Positions 35,601 to 47,014 of a stretch of 64,000 nt of DNA are shown piece by piece. The position numbers were made by a program, and so were the translations under genes. The notes under the pieces are model-generated. The model did not search any database. It was not told the DNA's origin and saw only the letters and a list, made by a program, of their open reading frames with translations. The number at the start of each line of letters is the position of its first letter. Within the stretch, counting starts at the first letter, position 1. The stretch lies in NCBI RefSeq assembly GCF_024763615.1, contig NC_077223.1, forward strand, positions 60,512,627 through 60,576,626, read 5' to 3'. The DNA is from Phlebotomus papatasi. Its lineage: Eukaryota > Arthropoda > Insecta > Diptera > Psychodidae.

Positions 35601-38600
35601 ACACCTTCATTTTTCTCTGAAAATATTACCTGAAATTCAGTTTTATTTTAACATTTATTTTATTCCTGTATTTTTGATCATTTGTAGGCATTAATGCCAC
35701 AAATTTTCGTAAAATAAAGTTATGAGAACTGAAAAATCATGTAAATAAAGCCTTTTGGTTCAGATGTACAGGCTTTACTTAAAAAGGTTTAGGATAACTA
35801 AGAAACTTTTTTATAAACTTTATTATTCAAGGAAGAGAACCAATAATCCAATAATTTTCTATAATAAAACTTAAAAATTACACAAAAAGCTTGAAAACTT
35901 CGAGAAAGAACCACTTCTATAGAATATCCTGCCATTCTTCGTATAGTACAATTGCATTTTTTTTTGCTGCAGTACCAAAAATAAAATAACAAATTGAACA
36001 ATATTTGAAGGAGTAACTCATGTGAGCATTACTAAAAGCCAATTATGTTAAAATACCCGGTTTAGAACTGTTGCCACACGTACAGAGTTAGTATTCAAAC
36101 GAAACCGTACCTGTTGTTTGATTTTTGTTAAAGAGTATATGCAGAAGGACCTGTAATTCGGGAATAAAATTCTTTGAATCGATGTATTCCTGTTTAATAT
36201 AATTGGATATGACAGAAAAAAAGATTAGATGTCCCAAAAGTCAAGAATTTTGTCCTTGATATATAAATAAGAAGGTAGAACTTAGCGGTGGTAATTTTAT
36301 AGTATGCGGTTACTTTTTGCGAAGTGGCGTATGGTTTGTATATGGAATATCAGGCAATAAACCAATTTATTTACAAGGATATCATTGGACAAGACATGTA
36401 CTTCAAAATCGCAAAGAAGTTGCTCTTAGTTTTTAAGTTTTAATCAAGCTAATGATCCGAAACACACTGCCAAGAGCTTTTAAAAGTGGTTCAATCAGAA
36501 CAAAATTGATTTTCTGGAATGGGCAGGATGGTCTAAGGACCTCAATCCTGTTGAATTTATAGGAATAGATTTATCACAAGGCAAATCTCTCGAATGTGAC
36601 TAATTTGGAATAATTTTAAGTAGATATCCACACTATATGAATTACAATCACATTAGAAAAGTGCCAAATCTTGGTTTCCTTAATGCTCCTTCGTTGTCAA
36701 GGTCTAATTTTTCCCAAAAGTTACTCAACTAAGTGCTAATTATTCCAAATTTAATTTTCAAATAGAATTTGTAAGTTGTTAATTGCAGTAGAAGCCGAAA
36801 ACTATCACTTCTTATAGGGTGTGCTATTTATACTGTTCCCTTAATATGTGCCATTTGAAGAATTTTTTTACCATACTAAATTTCTTGACAGAACTTTCGG
36901 GTTTTTTCTTCATATTTAAAATGTATTTATATACAAGTTCATTTATTATTATTACTTTCATCATTTAAATTTAAAAGCATAATTTTTCGAAAAATAAAGC
37001 ATACAGTACAGTGTCCGACACTGTGCTATTTATCTTGTCGCCACTGTATATTTGTTTATTGAAAAGTCTTATGCCCTAGACACACTTACGACTTAAACCT
37101 AGAGGCGACTTAGTGGAAAATTATGGAAATGTAGTTTAATCATTATTTCGAATATAATTACGATAAGCCGTCTCTCGGCTAATCCTCAGGTCTGTCGAGG
37201 CCCTTAGGTTTAGCTATAACGTACTAAAATTTGAGATCGATCGATGCCATAGGGACTGAGTTATCGAAAAAAAAACTAAATTTTGCGGTGTTCCTAAATA
37301 ACGGAAGGGGTCTGGCATCACCAACTTCTAGTCACTCATCGATGTTTAAACTTTGCCGAAAACCGCTTATCGATATCTCCTCTCTAGAAGTCGTTATACG
37401 ACGAACGGGCGGACGGGACGGGACATCAACGAAAATCGATTTTTAGCGCATATATGATATTCATGATCTATGAGTGTAAAAACGTGTGAATCCAAAATGC
37501 GTGCCCGATCTCACGAGATTGCATTTCGTCTCGGACCACAAAAACGCTGAGATTGTAAAGAATCTTAGCTGAAATACTCGAGATCTACAAGACGACGTTT
37601 TCGCCATCTAGATTTGACGTTTATGTCCTTAATTTTGAATAACTGTCAGAATCTAAATCTCAACCAATTGAGCTGAGATTTTAGTATGTTGTAGCTAATG
37701 TCAAGACCTTTGCAGAACTATATAATCTGACCTAGGCCTAGCGATTGTCTAAATACAGAGGCTCCAAGTTGAAAAATTTGACAGAGTTACGAATACAGAA
37801 CTAAGGGGCGCTTACCTTATTGAAACTGTCACAAAATGACAGCACTATCGTTAGGTGATGATGTAAAACAATTTTTTACGAAGATGAAAAATGAACTTTT
37901 CGTTTATTATTTTTTTTTTATTAAATTTATTAAGAGTAAATTAATAATAAGAAAGGAATATGCTCTATTGGCACAAAATGCGTTCATACACTGAGAAAAA
38001 AATGGGGGTGCGATTAACTTTTTTTCCTCGTAACTTTAACACTTTTTAGGTGTAAAAATATATCAACATTTTTTAATGTTAATTTTACACCTTTTTATGG
38101 GTAAAAATAACATGAAAAAGGGTAACTTTAACCCCTAATACACCTAAAAAGCATAATATTTACACCGATTTCGGATCAATACTGCGCAGGGTAAAATTAA
38201 CATTTCCGGAATGTTATTTTAACTTTTTCGGATTTCTAAGCAACATAAAATTATTATTTTTTAAATTACCCTTCTTAATATTTGTATATAATCTTTTTCC
38301 TTCTCTGAAGATGGCGAAAATGACCAGGACACCAGCCCAGATGAGGCTAAGCGAATCAAGAAGCACTCAATGCGAAAGAGTGATCGGCTGTATCCCAGCC
38401 TTTCTGATTTGGACTCAACTGAGTCCGAGCAGAATTGTACCACAGCAACGGTGTCTGAGGAAGGCAGTGGTTGTCGACGTAGGTCAGCAATCCACGAGGA
38501 AGAGGAAGAAGAAAGTGCCATGGAATCAGAGGAAGCAGATGAATCGAGTCTATTTGAGGGTAGTATCAGTCGAGCTGTTATGAACTCCATCCGCTCAGCG

Positions 38601-39917
38601 GATTCCTCCAGGGTGTTCGTGGGGACACGGGGCAGTGACAGTAGCGATGAAGATGACATGGATGAGTATTTGGACGAAGCACTTGACATTTCCACAGGTT
38701 CCAGTCGCAAGAATACTCCACGCAAAGGATCAATATCTTCAAATAGTTTTTCCTACAAGAAAAATTCTCCAGCAAAGCATATTAGATTTGAAACTCCAGT
38801 ATCTTCCAAGGTGATTGGAAGTCCTAAGAAAAGTCCGAAGAAGAATCAAAAGGATGATGAAGTTGTGACATTGGTGCACACTGTGAGTTTCTATCGGAAG
38901 CAACAATCCACCAAAAGTCCACCAAGTAAAGTTATTCGTCATGTAGAAGACACCCAGGATTCTGATGAAATCGACGAGGGGGTCAGTGAATCGTTGCATG
39001 AGGAGTACCATCAGGTGCAGGAGAAGGTGGCTAGATTGCATGAGGAAGTGAGAAAGCAGCAGCAGATTATTTCTCAAACAAGTCAAGCACTCAATCTCTG
39101 TGCTGCAACAATTGAATTTTCGGGATCAACGGAGGCCGTGGAGGGTGAGCGCCATCTATTGGTGGCCACTCATAGGCGCCAGGCAGCTCTAAATGAAATC
39201 CAACGACTTCAGGTGGAACGAACACTGCGCCCTCGGGGATCTCCTCAGGATCGTGGAAGGCTCACAGTGAAGGAGATTACTCTGCCACTCAAGCAAGACT
39301 ATATCCGGAAGTTGGCATCAGACACAATTTCAGGACATCATTTGGTTTGTCTCCTGAAATACAACGACACAGTTTTGGCTACAAAGACTGTCCTGACACT
39401 TCCGGGACTTTTAGCTGTCAAGTTCACGGATGTCTTCAAAATGGACGATGTCTATGCGGACTTTAAGGTTACTTTGGAAATTTATGGGATGCCAGCTCAG
39501 CGAGATATCCTTCCGCATGAGATCAAGTATCACATTTCTGGAAAGAAACAAGCTGCAAAGATTCTTACACCGAAAGGACGCAAGGCTGAAAGTCGCCTTG
39601 TGATGCCACAGCAGAATTCACCAGCTGGTCCAGGAGCTGTCCGGAGTCCAACTCTGGTTCAACTGGGCTTTGTGATCTTTGCTCTAAGAGACACACAGCG
39701 CACCTCATGGACACTCAATGGGACTCCAGGAGCGAGTCCTCTTGAGGGAGTTGTACAGATGAAAGTGGCCTGTCAATTGGCCGTTTCAGTGGATTATCGT
39801 GGTTTCCTGACCATGTTTGATGATGTTTCGGGATTGGGAGCCTGGCATCGTCGTTGGTGTCGTCTACATGGACATACCCTGAGTTACTGGAGGTATCCGG
39901 ACGACGAGAAAAAGAAG
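29623..39917 (+). CDS. anillin (scra): Anillin, 3' partial (PH domain cut)
   Basis: Exons 29623-29640 (MDPFTQ), 29722-29994, 32383-33592 and 38311-39917; 1036 residues in one frame (phases 0, 0, 1, 0). The N-terminus has RILDRAEQRSKQLG. The middle is basic/Ser-rich with AARTAFFEASG-like and SLKERMALFERNKGA blocks, a Pro run (PPPPPPPMP) and an acidic stretch. Exon 4 carries a coiled coil, the anillin homology domain (LTVKEITLPLKQDYIRKL; LLKYNDTVLATKTV) and the first PH strands (VDYRGFLTMFDDVSGLGAWH, then RRWCRLHGHTLSYWRYPDDE). A clear donor (AAGAAG-GTAAGTG) follows. Anillin crosslinks actin, myosin, septins and RhoA at the cytokinetic ring and membrane via its PH domain. The rest of the PH domain is not found downstream in the window. 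Confidence 0.93.
29995..32382 (+). other. Second intron of anillin
   Basis: Donor GTAAGT at 29995, acceptor ATATTTAG ending 32382. Contains a SINE on the minus strand (31178-31291). Fragments at 31620-31830 share TTGCTTCAATATG and AGTGTGTAGA phrases with the 45941 foldback. Otherwise AT-rich. Confidence 0.75.
31178..31291 (-). mobile_element. Second SINE family (GGGGATCTCAGTGGCGC), head only
   Basis: On the minus strand it begins GGGGATCTCAGTGGCGCAAC (tRNA-like A box) and includes GAGTTCGAATCCCGCCC (B box). It matches the head of the SINE at 51929 and stops soon after the tRNA-like part. Confidence 0.75.
33876..34129. mobile_element. CACTGAGA-type MITE, copy 3 of 4
   Basis: The ends are CACTGAGAGAAATCCG and TTTTTTCTCAGTG, the cleanest inverted pair of the family. 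The flanks are AT on both sides rather than TA. It lies in anillin intron 3. Confidence 0.85.
34429..35350. repeat. Large dispersed repeat, copy B (empty TTAA site)
   Basis: Its first part (34429-34650) is an inverted pair, CCCAGATAAGCTTATGGTAG to CTACCATAAGCTTATCTGGG. The rest is collinear with copy A (17074-18361), including an unbroken CCTTAAGAGATAAAG at 34956-34970 where copy A has the TTAA element. It ends near a run of 15 G (35371-35385). Confidence 0.75.
35399..37046. mobile_element. Tc1-type transposon, TA-flanked
   Basis: The inverted ends are CAGTGGCAACAAGATAAATA and TATTTATCTTGTCGCCACTG, with TA at 35397-35398 and 37047-37048. TGTGCTATTTAT motifs recur near the ends (35616, 36821). 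A dead transposase lies inside (next entry). It lies in anillin intron 3. Confidence 0.85.
36270..36610 (+). pseudogene. Tc1-type transposase, C-terminal fragment
   Basis: Read over frameshifts it gives GGNFIVCGYFLRSGVWFVY, then NDPKHTAKSF, KWFNQNKIDFLEWAGWSKDL and NPVEFI. These correspond to the VWGCFS, NDPKHT and W-x-SPDLNPIE blocks of DD34E Tc1 transposases; the second catalytic Asp (NDPKHT) and the final Glu (NPVE) are still readable. There are several stops, so it is inactive. The N-terminal DNA-binding part is not recognisable. Confidence 0.75.
37060..37900. repeat. Dispersed repeat, copy D and a related fragment
   Basis: 37170-37440 matches the end of copy C (45720-45940): CATACTAAAATTTGAGAT, TCGATGCCATAGGG and GCCGAAAACCGCTT. 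37560-37870 matches the arms of the foldback at 48617 (GAGATCTACAAG, GCCATCTAGATTTGACG, TTTTAGTATGTTGTAGCT). Confidence 0.65.
37989..38238. mobile_element. CACTGAGA-type MITE, copy 4 of 4 (right end lost)
   Basis: Starts CACTGAGAAAAAAATGGG after TA (37987-37988) and ends at GATTTCTA without the CTCAGTG terminus. It lies only 72 bases before anillin exon 4. Confidence 0.8.
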
Positions 39918-40174
39918 GTAAGTGTTTTTTCCGCTTTTTCATTTTCGCTTTATTTATTTATTTTTTAATTCTTTTTTATGAATATATCTCATTAAAATTA
40001 TGCATTTTTCTGATTATTTTTAAATGAATATCTTTAAACATTCCTTGGCTTTCTCCGATATTATTTCTTGGAGAAAAACAGATTAGACCCAGACCCAGGC
40101 TTTTTCCTTGTAACAGGTTTATAAATGCCTAAAATTTAAAACATATCATAAAATAAGACTAAGAAGCAAAATAT
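39918..40174 (+). other. Start of the last visible anillin intron
   Basis: GTAAGTG donor followed by pyrimidine- and AT-rich DNA; no exon. Confidence 0.6.
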
Positions 40175-41037
40175 TTGTATTAGTCCTAATTCAAAACCAT
40201 TTCCAGACGCTTTAACTTTGACAGAAGATTCAACACATTAAGTTCATATTTTTTCTGAAGAGAATTATATAAATTTGCTCCTTGACTCTTCTAGAATGTT
40301 ACTGTTTAGTGAATATTCTTTAGATATAATTTGAAAACTTCTTAAATACAAGAGAAATACGCGAGTGTAAAATGCTTCTATTGGAAACAAATTACTCCAA
40401 ATGGAGACAAGGGAAAGTTTCTAATTGGAGACAAACAGTGTAAGTGAAACCGCGACGAAAGGCTTCCAAAACCTTGTTGAGTAGCTCTTGAGAGCAGGAT
40501 TTCTTCTTATTCCTGGTCTTTTTTCAATTCCCATCTAAAACAATAAGAAAATCTCTCAAAAAAGCATATTTCCGGGGTTTCTTATTGAAGCATTTGCAGA
40601 CACTTCAGAAAAACACTTTTTGTTCACGACATAGGTAATTATTTCATTTGAAAACTTCACGTACCGTTAACAATAAAGATTAGCATTTAATTTAACTAAA
40701 ATTAGCCAGAAATGTGACATTAAATGTTAAACAAAACGAATAAACAACAGTCACCTCATTGTGTTTTTCATTGGAAAATATGGTCGATCGATGAAAAATT
40801 CGATGATGTAAAAGTAGACTTTTAATTTTTCTGAGAAATTTATAAACTAAAATTAGTGAATATGAATGGATTTTCGCTTTGTTTGCAGCAAAATTAATTA
40901 AATAATGAAACTGTGGTATAGAAAATATATAAATATAATAATTTAGTACTGTATTTATAGTGAAAACAATGACGTTTCCATTTGGAGTAGCGAAAAATTT
41001 CCATTTGGAGCAGGTTTTGAATTAGCTTAATTTACCC
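40175..41037. mobile_element. GGGTAAAT foldback element, copy 1 (left end decayed)
   Basis: The right end is TTTTGAATTAGCTTAATTTACCC followed by TA, trimmed here to the part I can align; the left side starts with CCTAATTCAAAACCATTTCC. Inverted inner phrases include TTGGAGACAAGGGAAAGTTT and CCATTTGGAG. It is inverted with respect to the copy at 60311-61636 and matches it base for base over long stretches (AACAACAGTCACCTCATTGT). Confidence 0.75.
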
Positions 41038-41039
41038 TA

Positions 41040-42045
41040 TAAAATCAAATTTTAAAAAGGTTTTTAAATTAAATGAGAATTTTGTATTTAATTTAAATGC
41101 TTACAGAAATCTCCATTCAAGCTGTCAAGCTGACAATTTTTTGTGAGAAAAAATTGTAAAATTGTAAAATTTATCAGAAATTACTTTAAACGATGATGCC
41201 AAAATAATCAAATCTTATTTTTTTCTTTAGCATATTTCAACTATTTTAATGAACTTTGAAAATGCTGTATTTAACATTTAAAAAGTGAAATTTATTGATC
41301 ATTTTTACCAGTCTACTGCCCAATCTTCTTTAACTAGTTGATGTATTTTTATAAGATTTTTTTCTGAACAACTTTGTCGTTGATAATTTTTCTCTATCAT
41401 CATGAAAAATAATGCTTTTCAAGTTAGTTTTCTAAAGCTGGTTTTGGTAAGAAATATCTCTTCGATGGTTCTGTAAAAGGAGAAAAAGCGAACTGGAGAC
41501 GGGCACAACGTATCAAGTTGTTCGCACATTTTATACAGTTTGTCTAAACTTAGGTTTTCTGTAAACTGAAATTGACAACCATTTGGAAACGGTTTATACT
41601 TTTTCAGTGATTCAAAGACTCCAAAGACCTTTCCAAATAATCCAATTTTTTCTTAATCGGCTGCAAAATGCGCTGCCTAGAACAGTTTAACTGGTGACCT
41701 TGAAAAGCTTTTAGAAGGAATAATTCAAGGGCATTATTTTATAATGACGAAGTATTTACCTGCGTTAAGCGGTGCTCATACTAAAGGTTTAGCCCATTTT
41801 CCAAAGCTCTCTAAATCCTAAATAACAATTAAGTTTGTTTTTCATGACCATGTCACATATAAGATTAATATTAAGATGAATACTTTCTGAACTGCGAGAA
41901 TGGCAAAAAAAGATAGCAAGTGTTTTATCATGCCTCCCTCTCGCGCTTTTCTCGAAAACTAACCGAATCACCGAATGGAAAATTGCTCGAGTTGCCTGTA
42001 ATACGATTCAGAAAGCAATTACACACGGCTCTTCGTTATCCGGCA
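41040..42045. other. AT-rich DNA without recognised gene
   Basis: No exon found, including no continuation of the anillin PH domain. Confidence 0.5.
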
Positions 42046-42824
42046 CTTCCCCGTCAAATCATTGTTCTACATGCCGATTTTAGTCGGAGGTTTTTTTTGA
42101 ATTGTAACGGTATATTCTAGTACATTTAGAGAAATTCTGTAGATTTTCGGCAGAATTTCTGCCTGAAAATCTGTAGATTTTCGGCAGAAATTCTTCCAAA
42201 AATCTGCAGATTCTCGGCAGAATTTCTGCATAAGAAATTTGCATAGTCTCCATTGTTGCAACAAAAATATTGTTGATTTATTAAGAAACTGTAAAAGTTA
42301 CAAAGAAAATGTTATGCTCTGCTTAACAAGCATTATCGATTAAACATTTTAGATGAGTAAAAAGATTCAAGACAAAAATACTAATTTCTTAAAAATCGCC
42401 CATGAAATGATACAAAAACACGAAATTTAGGTCGACACTCTGTTTAAAATTTTCACTTTACTATTCTTTACTTATAACACGGCGTCACAGAATTCTTCAT
42501 TTTATATAAACACTGTGATATCACCAAGAATAACTCTATTGAATTTTGCAAACTTCAGTGAAAAATATTCCATCTTTTCAGACACAGCTGTCTGTAAAGT
42601 CTGGAATGTAGATAAAAATCTACAGAAAATCGGCAAAATATCTATAGAAATTCGTCAGAGTATGCACCAGGATTCATCAGAAAATCTGCAAAAAATTCTG
42701 ACGAATTTTGTCTCAAGCCCAAATAAAATTCGTAGGAATATCTACAGATTTCTTGGCAGATTTTCGGTAGAGATGTAGATATTTTCTGCGAAAATCTGCA
42801 AGATATCTGACGAAATTATTTGAC
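42046..42824. repeat. Possible foldback rich in CTGCAGATTTTCGGCAGAA motifs
   Basis: Candidate ends are CCCGTCAAAT at about 42051 and ATTTGACGGG at about 42818. Next to each lie clusters of imperfect AAATCTGTAGATTTTCGGCA units, in mirrored orientation (42130-42230 and 42610-42800). No target duplication established. Confidence 0.5.
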
Positions 42825-43129
42825 GGGTCGTTATCCGTTATTACAGAGGTTACAGAGGTAACACTAATCCCGCTCATTCACGCTGCCATGATAAATATTT
42901 TTACGCCAAAAAGGCATAACAGAAATAAAACTCATATAAAATGTTCTATCTAAGTGCGAGAATTATGAGAAGATGGAAAAAACACAGAAAAATGCACAAT
43001 TTTGGGTGCACTTTTTCAAAAAATCTTTAAAAAATACACTTTATTTTCATCGTAGGTTCTTGATATGTTCACAAGAGTTATAGAGGATGAAATTACGCGT
43101 CATTTTAGCTTTATGCGACTACCACCAGA

Positions 43130-43703
43130 TAATTAGAACCGGAGATATAAATTTTTGAATTTTAGAAAACAGCAAGAAACTAAATATGCATATTTAAAAA
43201 AAAATCCAGACGTGACCCGGACAAACGGACTTCAGATTTGAGACCCTTAAATGACCCTCTAACAAGTTTTGGCACTCTCGTCAGAAACATCCACAACGTA
43301 TCGCACAGCGTAAATAAAGTTCATTAAAATCGGTTAATATACATTAGAAATAGAGTCCGGTCCATATGGATATAGTAACGGTCGGGGTACAGTGGGTTGA
43401 AGTAAGGAAGGATGGGATCTACCATTGGAAAGGTCTCAATCTCAGATATTCATAGAAATCGCTTCATAAATACAGAAAATATGGTCCGGTCAAGATATTT
43501 TCGATTATAGCTCAGGTCAAGGAACATCAAAGGAGGGGTGCGACCCACCGTTGTTAAGGTCTCGACCTCAGCTACAACATACTAAAATTTAAAGAAAAAG
43601 CATCGTCTAGTTTTCAAAATATTCGAGATCGATTAATAGAAAATCGATTTTTCGATTAATCGGGCCCTCAATTAAATCTGATGAAATTAGGGTGTCATGA
43701 GGG
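43130..43703. repeat. Large dispersed repeat, copy C, left part
   Basis: Collinear with copies A and B (TTCATTAAAATCGGTTAA, GAGTCCGGTC, GACCTCAGCTACAACATACT). It is interrupted at 43704 by a hAT element and resumes at 45561. Confidence 0.75.
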
Positions 43704-45552
43704 CAGTGGCGTAGCGACGGGGGGCGGGAGGGGCGGTCCGCCCTGGGCGCTTTCAAAGCTAAAAGAATAGGGGGCGCCGAAGGCGCCCTATCAATATTAT
43801 TTTTGTTTCCGAGAAAAATCAAAAATAGGGCGCCGAAGGCGCCTTTTATATGTTCCAAAGCTAAATATATCAAAACACAAGTACAAATCTTTAAAAATTG
43901 TTTAAAATATGTGGAAATTAGAAAAAAAAATTAAAGAGCTTAGGGGGCGCTGAGGGCGCCCTATCAACCATACTTGGGGAAAATTATTACGAGAGACATT
44001 CAAATATTGTCTTTAAAAAGTAGTTTTAAAAAAAGGTAAATTATCGAAATTATATAAAAAATGAAAGAGTTTAGGGGGCTCCGAGGGCGCTTTATCAATT
44101 TTAGGTGGAGATGAATTATTATGAAAAACATGTAAATATGGACTTTAAAAATAGTTTAAAGAAAAAGAAACTATTTTTAGCAAAATTTGACTGTTTCAAA
44201 TATATATTTGTGCAAATATATATAGTGTAAGAATCGAGGTAAGAATTGTTCCCCTGCGAGGTTAGGGGGCGTCGAGGGCGCCCTATCAGCCTTAATGGGG
44301 GAGAATTATTACGAAAGACATTTAGGTATTGTTTCTAAAAATAGTTTTAAATAAATGAGGGAAATTAGAAAAAAGTGAAACAGCTTAGGGGGCGCCAAGG
44401 GCTCCCTATCAATTTTAAACAGGGAGAATTTATTACGAGAGGTATTTAATATTGTCTCCACAAATAGTGAAAAAATTGAATATGTAGGACCCGGAGTTCA
44501 GAGAGCTTCAGAGAGAGTTTAGAGTTCAGAGAGTTTTAGAGCTATTCAAAGTCTGACAACTGTGAGGCAAAAACATATGAATTTTGCATTTTCCAAAAAA
44601 GTTCGAATTTTAACGAATTTTTCCAAACACTTCAAGAGCGGAGAAAAAATTGGGAGGTTGTTAATGTTATATTTTATATTTTTTTTCGCTTACACCAATT
44701 TCATTTCAATTTCAATTCCAATTTCGTGTTGCAATTTCAATACAGTCATAACTGAGAAATTTCAGTTAAAGATTTACCGCCCAAGAGCTGTCACTTTTGC
44801 TAATTGACTAAACGAGTCATCCCATAAATTGATTAAAAAAGCTCAAGTTTAATGGGTTACGTTGGTCTCACAGATTAAAAAACAATATATTTCCTTGACA
44901 TCATTTTTTGATAAAACAAAAATTTATTTAATTCGAGCTTTTGAAAATATAAAACTACAACATTTTAACTATATTTTCTGAAATTTTCATTTAAAAATCT
45001 TAAATTCGCCCGTTGGAACCTGATTTTTTGAGACGGTTTTTCGAAAAAAAAATACTTTTCGGTGGACAAGACTTGAAGCGTTCAGAGCAAAAAAAAACTC
45101 GTTGTATGCATTTCCTTATTAAAAGAGCATTTTATTGCTCTGAGCTCCTCACTTCTCAGAATATATTCATTTGACGTCAAAAAACTAAATATTTCCTGTT
45201 AGGTGACGAGTTAAACTCGTACCTGAACGGTAGATTTTATTTTACCTCCATCACAATTTATTTTAAAAGACAAAACATGGGGTAAAATTCACCGAAAATT
45301 GTATTCTTTTGATTAAAATTTTGCTAAAAAATCCAAATTTCATTTTAGAAAAAAAATGTACCGTTCAAATACAAGTTTAGTAAAATGTATATATGCTATA
45401 TTAATATAATAACTATTAACTTTCAAAAATTTTCACTATTTCCATGAAAATATGCAATAACTTAGTTTAAAAAAAAAGTTTTAAAAAAATAGGGGGGGGG
45501 CGACACACTAGTCTTACCGCCGGGGGCGCCAGAAACCCTCGCTACGCCTCTG
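43704..45552. mobile_element. Non-autonomous hAT element with internal tandem repeat
   Basis: The ends are CAGTGGCGTAGCGACGG and CCCTCGCTACGCCTCTG. The 8-base target CATGAGGG is duplicated at 43696-43703 and 45553-45560. The inside holds a GGGGGCGCC-based minisatellite on the left and AT-rich DNA on the right, with no transposase frame seen. Confidence 0.9.
43760..44425 (+). repeat. Long-period tandem repeat inside the hAT element
   Basis: About five units of 120-190 bases, each with TTAGGGGGCGCCGAGGGCGC, then CCTATCAATTTT, then GAGAATTATTACGAGAGACA and a T/A-rich remainder. Starts near 43771, 43941, 44074, 44264 and 44388. Confidence 0.8.
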
Positions 45553-45560
45553 CATGAGGG

Positions 45561-45940
45561 TAGTAGTACTCCAAGAGAGATTTCCAAAATACCATAATTT
45601 TGCGAATTTCGATAATTAGAACCGGAGATATGACCATTTGAAAATTCAATTTTTGTTTTTGATCCCTTATATGTACCTCGGACCTTGGGGGTCGGTCGAA
45701 GTCCTTAACTTTGGTACTGATCGAAATCTCTTAGGTCCAGCTATAGCATACTAAAATTTGAGATTGGTCGATGCCATAGGGGCTGAGTAACTGAAAAAAC
45801 AAAACAAAATTTGGTGATGTTCCAAAATGGAAGTAGGAGGGGGTGGTTGGTGGATCTAACATCACCTACTTCTAGCCGCCCATCGACATTTACTCTTTGC
45901 CGAAAACCGCTTGTCGATATCTCTCTCTGTTCTCTCTCCA
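45561..45940. repeat. Large dispersed repeat, copy C, right part
   Basis: Continues copy C after the hAT insertion (TAGTAGTACTCCAAGAGAGA, matching TTGTAGTGTTCTACGAGTG of copy B). It ends with GCCGAAAACCGCTTGTCG, shared with copy D. Confidence 0.7.
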
Positions 45941-46157
45941 AAAGCCGTTATACGACCCGAAATGACCAAAAGTAGACAATTTGCTTCAATACGGGCATAA
46001 ATTTCTCTAGTTTCTATAGATATATAGATCCCCCTTCATACTAAAGTAGCCACTACGCCCAAAAATTACCTTTATGGCTTCTACACACTAGAGAAATTTA
46101 TGCCCATATTGAAGCAAATTGTCTACTCTTGGTCATTTCGGGTCGTATAACGGCTTT
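45941..46157. mobile_element. Foldback with 75-base arms
   Basis: The left arm begins AAAGCCGTTATACGACCCGA and the right arm ends TCGGGTCGTATAACGGCTTT. Pairing continues over TGACCAAAAGTAGACAATTT and TTGAAGCAAATTGTCTACTC. It has a loop of about 65 bases. Fragments of the arm occur at 26590 and 31780. No target duplication seen. Confidence 0.75.
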
Positions 46158-46531
46158 CAGGATTTTGACCGAGACCCACAGCAAATATAGCTTAGGCAGT
46201 AGAAAAGGAAATTTCGAGATTAATACCTGACTTCAGTAGAATTCGAACAATAAGAATTTAGAAAACTTATTTAACAAGGTAAATTCGAAAATACGAAAAT
46301 TATTCTTATACAAAAATGATCCTTTTCCCATGCAAATATTTTCTTTATTTCGAGATTAATTTCCACGTAAAAGAATTTAGTTGAATAAATGATCTTAAAA
46401 TCTGAAATAAAAGTAAAAAGGACATGACGTAATTATGAATTCGGTTTTAGCAGATTCTCCTCGTCCGATTTTTTTTGTAATGAATTTAAAAGTTCTGGAT
46501 AGGCTGAATATTTTGTGATATTGTTTAATCC
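46158..46531. other. AT-rich DNA
   Basis: No gene or repeat recognised. Confidence 0.4.
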
Positions 46532-46533
46532 TA

Positions 46534-46735
46534 GAGGGGAGACCGGGGTAGAATTAGCCACGTGTAGTATTAGATAGTGGTATCTTATAGTTTGCCTTCG
46601 AAGGAATATTGAGGAAACCACTCTTTATTCTAAATATTTATACTTCCTTGACTATTAATTGAAATATTTCTCCAAACATTTTTTGTACAAATTATACGCA
46701 ATCAAAAATTTCATATGGTGGCATTAACAAAGTTG
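46534..46735. mobile_element. ACCGGGGTAGA-type MITE, right end lost
   Basis: Starts GAGGGGAGACCGGGGTAGAA after TA and shares TATTAGATAGTGGTATCTTA, AAGGAATATTGAGGAAACC and TTTTTTGTACAAATTATACG with the complete copy at 62410. The right terminus is not recognisable. Confidence 0.7.
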
Positions 46736-46763
46736 ATTTCATTGAAAAATATATTTTGCTCTA

Positions 46764-47014
46764 GGGTAAAGTGGTACAAGTTGGACAGTGGTACAAGTTG
46801 GACAATAATGGTACAATTTGGACAGGGCTTTTTGTCTTGATAAATTTAGTACTTCATTTTTATGTGTATATCTTTAATGCTTTAGTTTTATAATTTGGTT
46901 CCTTGTGCTTAGAAACAAATTTTGTACTGTATTTATCAAGAAAAAAGCCATGTCCAACTTGTACCGGCGAATTGTCCAACTTGTAATACTAATTCCAAAT
47001 TATAAACTTTACCC
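46764..47014. mobile_element. GGGTAAAGTGGTACAAG MITE
   Basis: The left end is GGGTAAAGTGGTACAAGTTG and the right end is TAAACTTTACCC, with TA at 46762-46763 and 47015-47016. GTCCAACTTGTA and TACAAGTTGGAC repeat in inverted order near the ends. It stops 55 bases short of the BTB gene's stop codon. Confidence 0.8.
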
